Both the position numbers and the translations under genes were made by a program. Positions 62,701 to 64,000 of a DNA stretch of 64,000 nucleotides are shown here, piece by piece (position 1 is the stretch's first letter; the number at the start of each line of letters is the position of its first letter). The DNA is taken from NCBI GenBank assembly GCA_021397835.1, contig JAJFZO010000094.1, positions 908,501 through 972,500 of the forward strand, read 5' to 3'. The stretch is from Moringa oleifera (Eukaryota > Streptophyta > Magnoliopsida > Brassicales > Moringaceae). The notes beneath the pieces are model-generated. The model was not told where the DNA came from and did no database searches. It saw only the letters and a list, made by a program, of their open reading frames with translations.

Positions 62701-64000
62701 CAAGTTTTCTTCTTTCTTTTCTTTTAAATTGAAAGTTTATCACTTTTACTTGTAATAATGAACAACCAATTTCTCTTAGTGTGTAGATTTGATATCATAC
62801 ATGTGCATTTTGTGTGCAGAAAATTAGTAAGAGGAGCAAAAAGAAGAGAATAGAAGAGAAAATTGATACTGTTTTTAGTTTTGACTTGTTCCTGCTTTGT
62901 GGAGCTTTATAAATGAAGGATGTTTTGAATATTTTTCATGATACAAAGATATTAATTTTTTATTTAAAATAAGTTCACAAAAACGAATATTGAATTTCGA
63001 AAATCACTTTTGACAAATTCCTCATTTTGGTATGAAGCTTTTCTCTATCGCACATGCACAAACAACACATTCTCATATGCTCACTACCAAACAAACATGT
63101 TCATTTTAAGGATCAGGCTTAGGAAATTGTTACAATTTGTTTTCTTTCAGTATTTATACATTTAATATAAATCTTATGGCTTTACCAAAGGTCAGCTTAT
63201 GAAAATAAATCTTTTACAGAGGAAGTTACCGAAAAAAATATCCATGCACCTTTTCAGTATACTCTTTCAAGCATCATATTTGAAATGCATTAGCACTTTA
63301 AAAAAACTTTTACCCACTTGAAATGAATGAGGAACATGTAAACCATTTGCATTCTTTGTCAATGAGAGGTTTTGTAATAAGTGTACAGCATTGTTGAAAT
63401 CTTGGGAACATAAAGACAACTTTCTCTTTCTTTTTCGCTTCAAAATCAAAAGAAAATTTTTTTTAATAAATATGAAATTCTACAATCAAGAACCACTGCC
63501 TCTCTTTATTCCTTTTCTTCTTTTCTTTTTGTAACTGTTGTTCTTCTCTTTTCCTTGCATTTTAGCTAATAAATTCATTGTAAGATCTCTCTGTGTGTTA
63601 AGTCCCTTTAGTTTTTATCTCTGACTAATTACTGTGTTTCAGCTCCTTTTTTTCCTATTGTGTTAGAAACTAAGCTCGTCCTGTTGCCAGAAGTGAATTC
63701 TTTTCTTTTCGCTTACATTGATCCTTGTTTTGGTTGGTGGGATATTCTCATCGAAGGTGGTCTTTTGAGTTTAAAAAATGCCTCTCTTGAAATATAAGCC
63801 ATTTGCTTTATTAGAGCCGCATGAATTCATACACCAAGTTTTATTTCATAAAATCTGTGTGTTACTGCACTATCAACAAGCAAGTTGTCAAATATGAATC
63901 CATGGTCCAATAGCCCGAGATGCCTTTAAATCTGAAGAGAAGATAAGGGATATCCACTAAGTTGGTTTTGCATTAAGAAGCTTCTCATTACAATCCTATG
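62701..64000. other. Right end of window, no gene recognised
   Basis: AT-rich with T- and C-rich tracts at 63490-63560. Only short unsupported ORFs. A gene could begin beyond the window edge, but nothing here shows it. Confidence 0.6.

Overview
The window is nuclear DNA from a flowering plant, most likely a eudicot. It is AT-rich, has long introns with GT/AG borders, and its proteins resemble land-plant families. Four protein-coding genes can be supported. Three of them are split over many exons that I joined by hand from conserved protein sequence plus splice sites. No rRNA, tRNA or CRISPR array was seen.

Layout. (1) 1-7.7 kb, minus strand: 5' half of a TWO-IN-ONE/FUSED-type protein kinase gene (TIO). 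Eleven coding exons are visible and the gene runs off the left edge; a spliced 5' leader carries a CT/GA microsatellite. (2) 7.75-15 kb: very AT-rich intergenic DNA with old dispersed repeats and a probable degraded DNA transposon (about 10.0-13.7 kb). (3) 15.13-15.53 kb, plus strand: a single-exon glycine-rich protein gene. (4) 15.6-18.4 kb: intergenic DNA ending in an L1-type LINE remnant. (5) 18.4-29.2 kb, minus strand: protein phosphatase 4 regulatory subunit 2 (PP4R2), seven coding exons, 227 aa. (6) 29.5-32.5 kb: an unusual block in which about 1.45 kb of broken coding sequence, retroelement- or pararetrovirus-like, lies between two about 96% identical 438-bp direct repeats, followed by degenerate short repeats. 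(7) 34.4-58.2 kb, plus strand: a RelA/SpoT homologue (RSH), 18 exons, 863 aa, with HD hydrolase, ppGpp synthetase and TGS regions but no ACT domain. Its introns carry three LINE remnants and two Ty1/copia remnants, all antisense to the gene. (8) 58.2-64 kb: intergenic DNA with an LTR-like segment and another copy of the short-repeat family.

The genes are not an operon and need not act together. By family knowledge, TIO works in cytokinesis, PP4R2 targets the PP4 phosphatase in the nucleus, and RSH proteins set plastid (p)ppGpp levels. PP4R2 and RSH are divergently oriented across a repeat-filled 5.2-kb gap. The joined PP4R2 and RSH coding sequences keep frame through every junction (684 and 2592 nt including stop), so both look intact. 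Most of what is unusual here is in the repeats: the 438-bp duplication around a foreign coding segment, a shared family of degenerate 'TTTCATGTAAC' arrays at about 10.5, 13.4, 32.2 and 62.2 kb, and the antisense retroelement load of the RSH introns.
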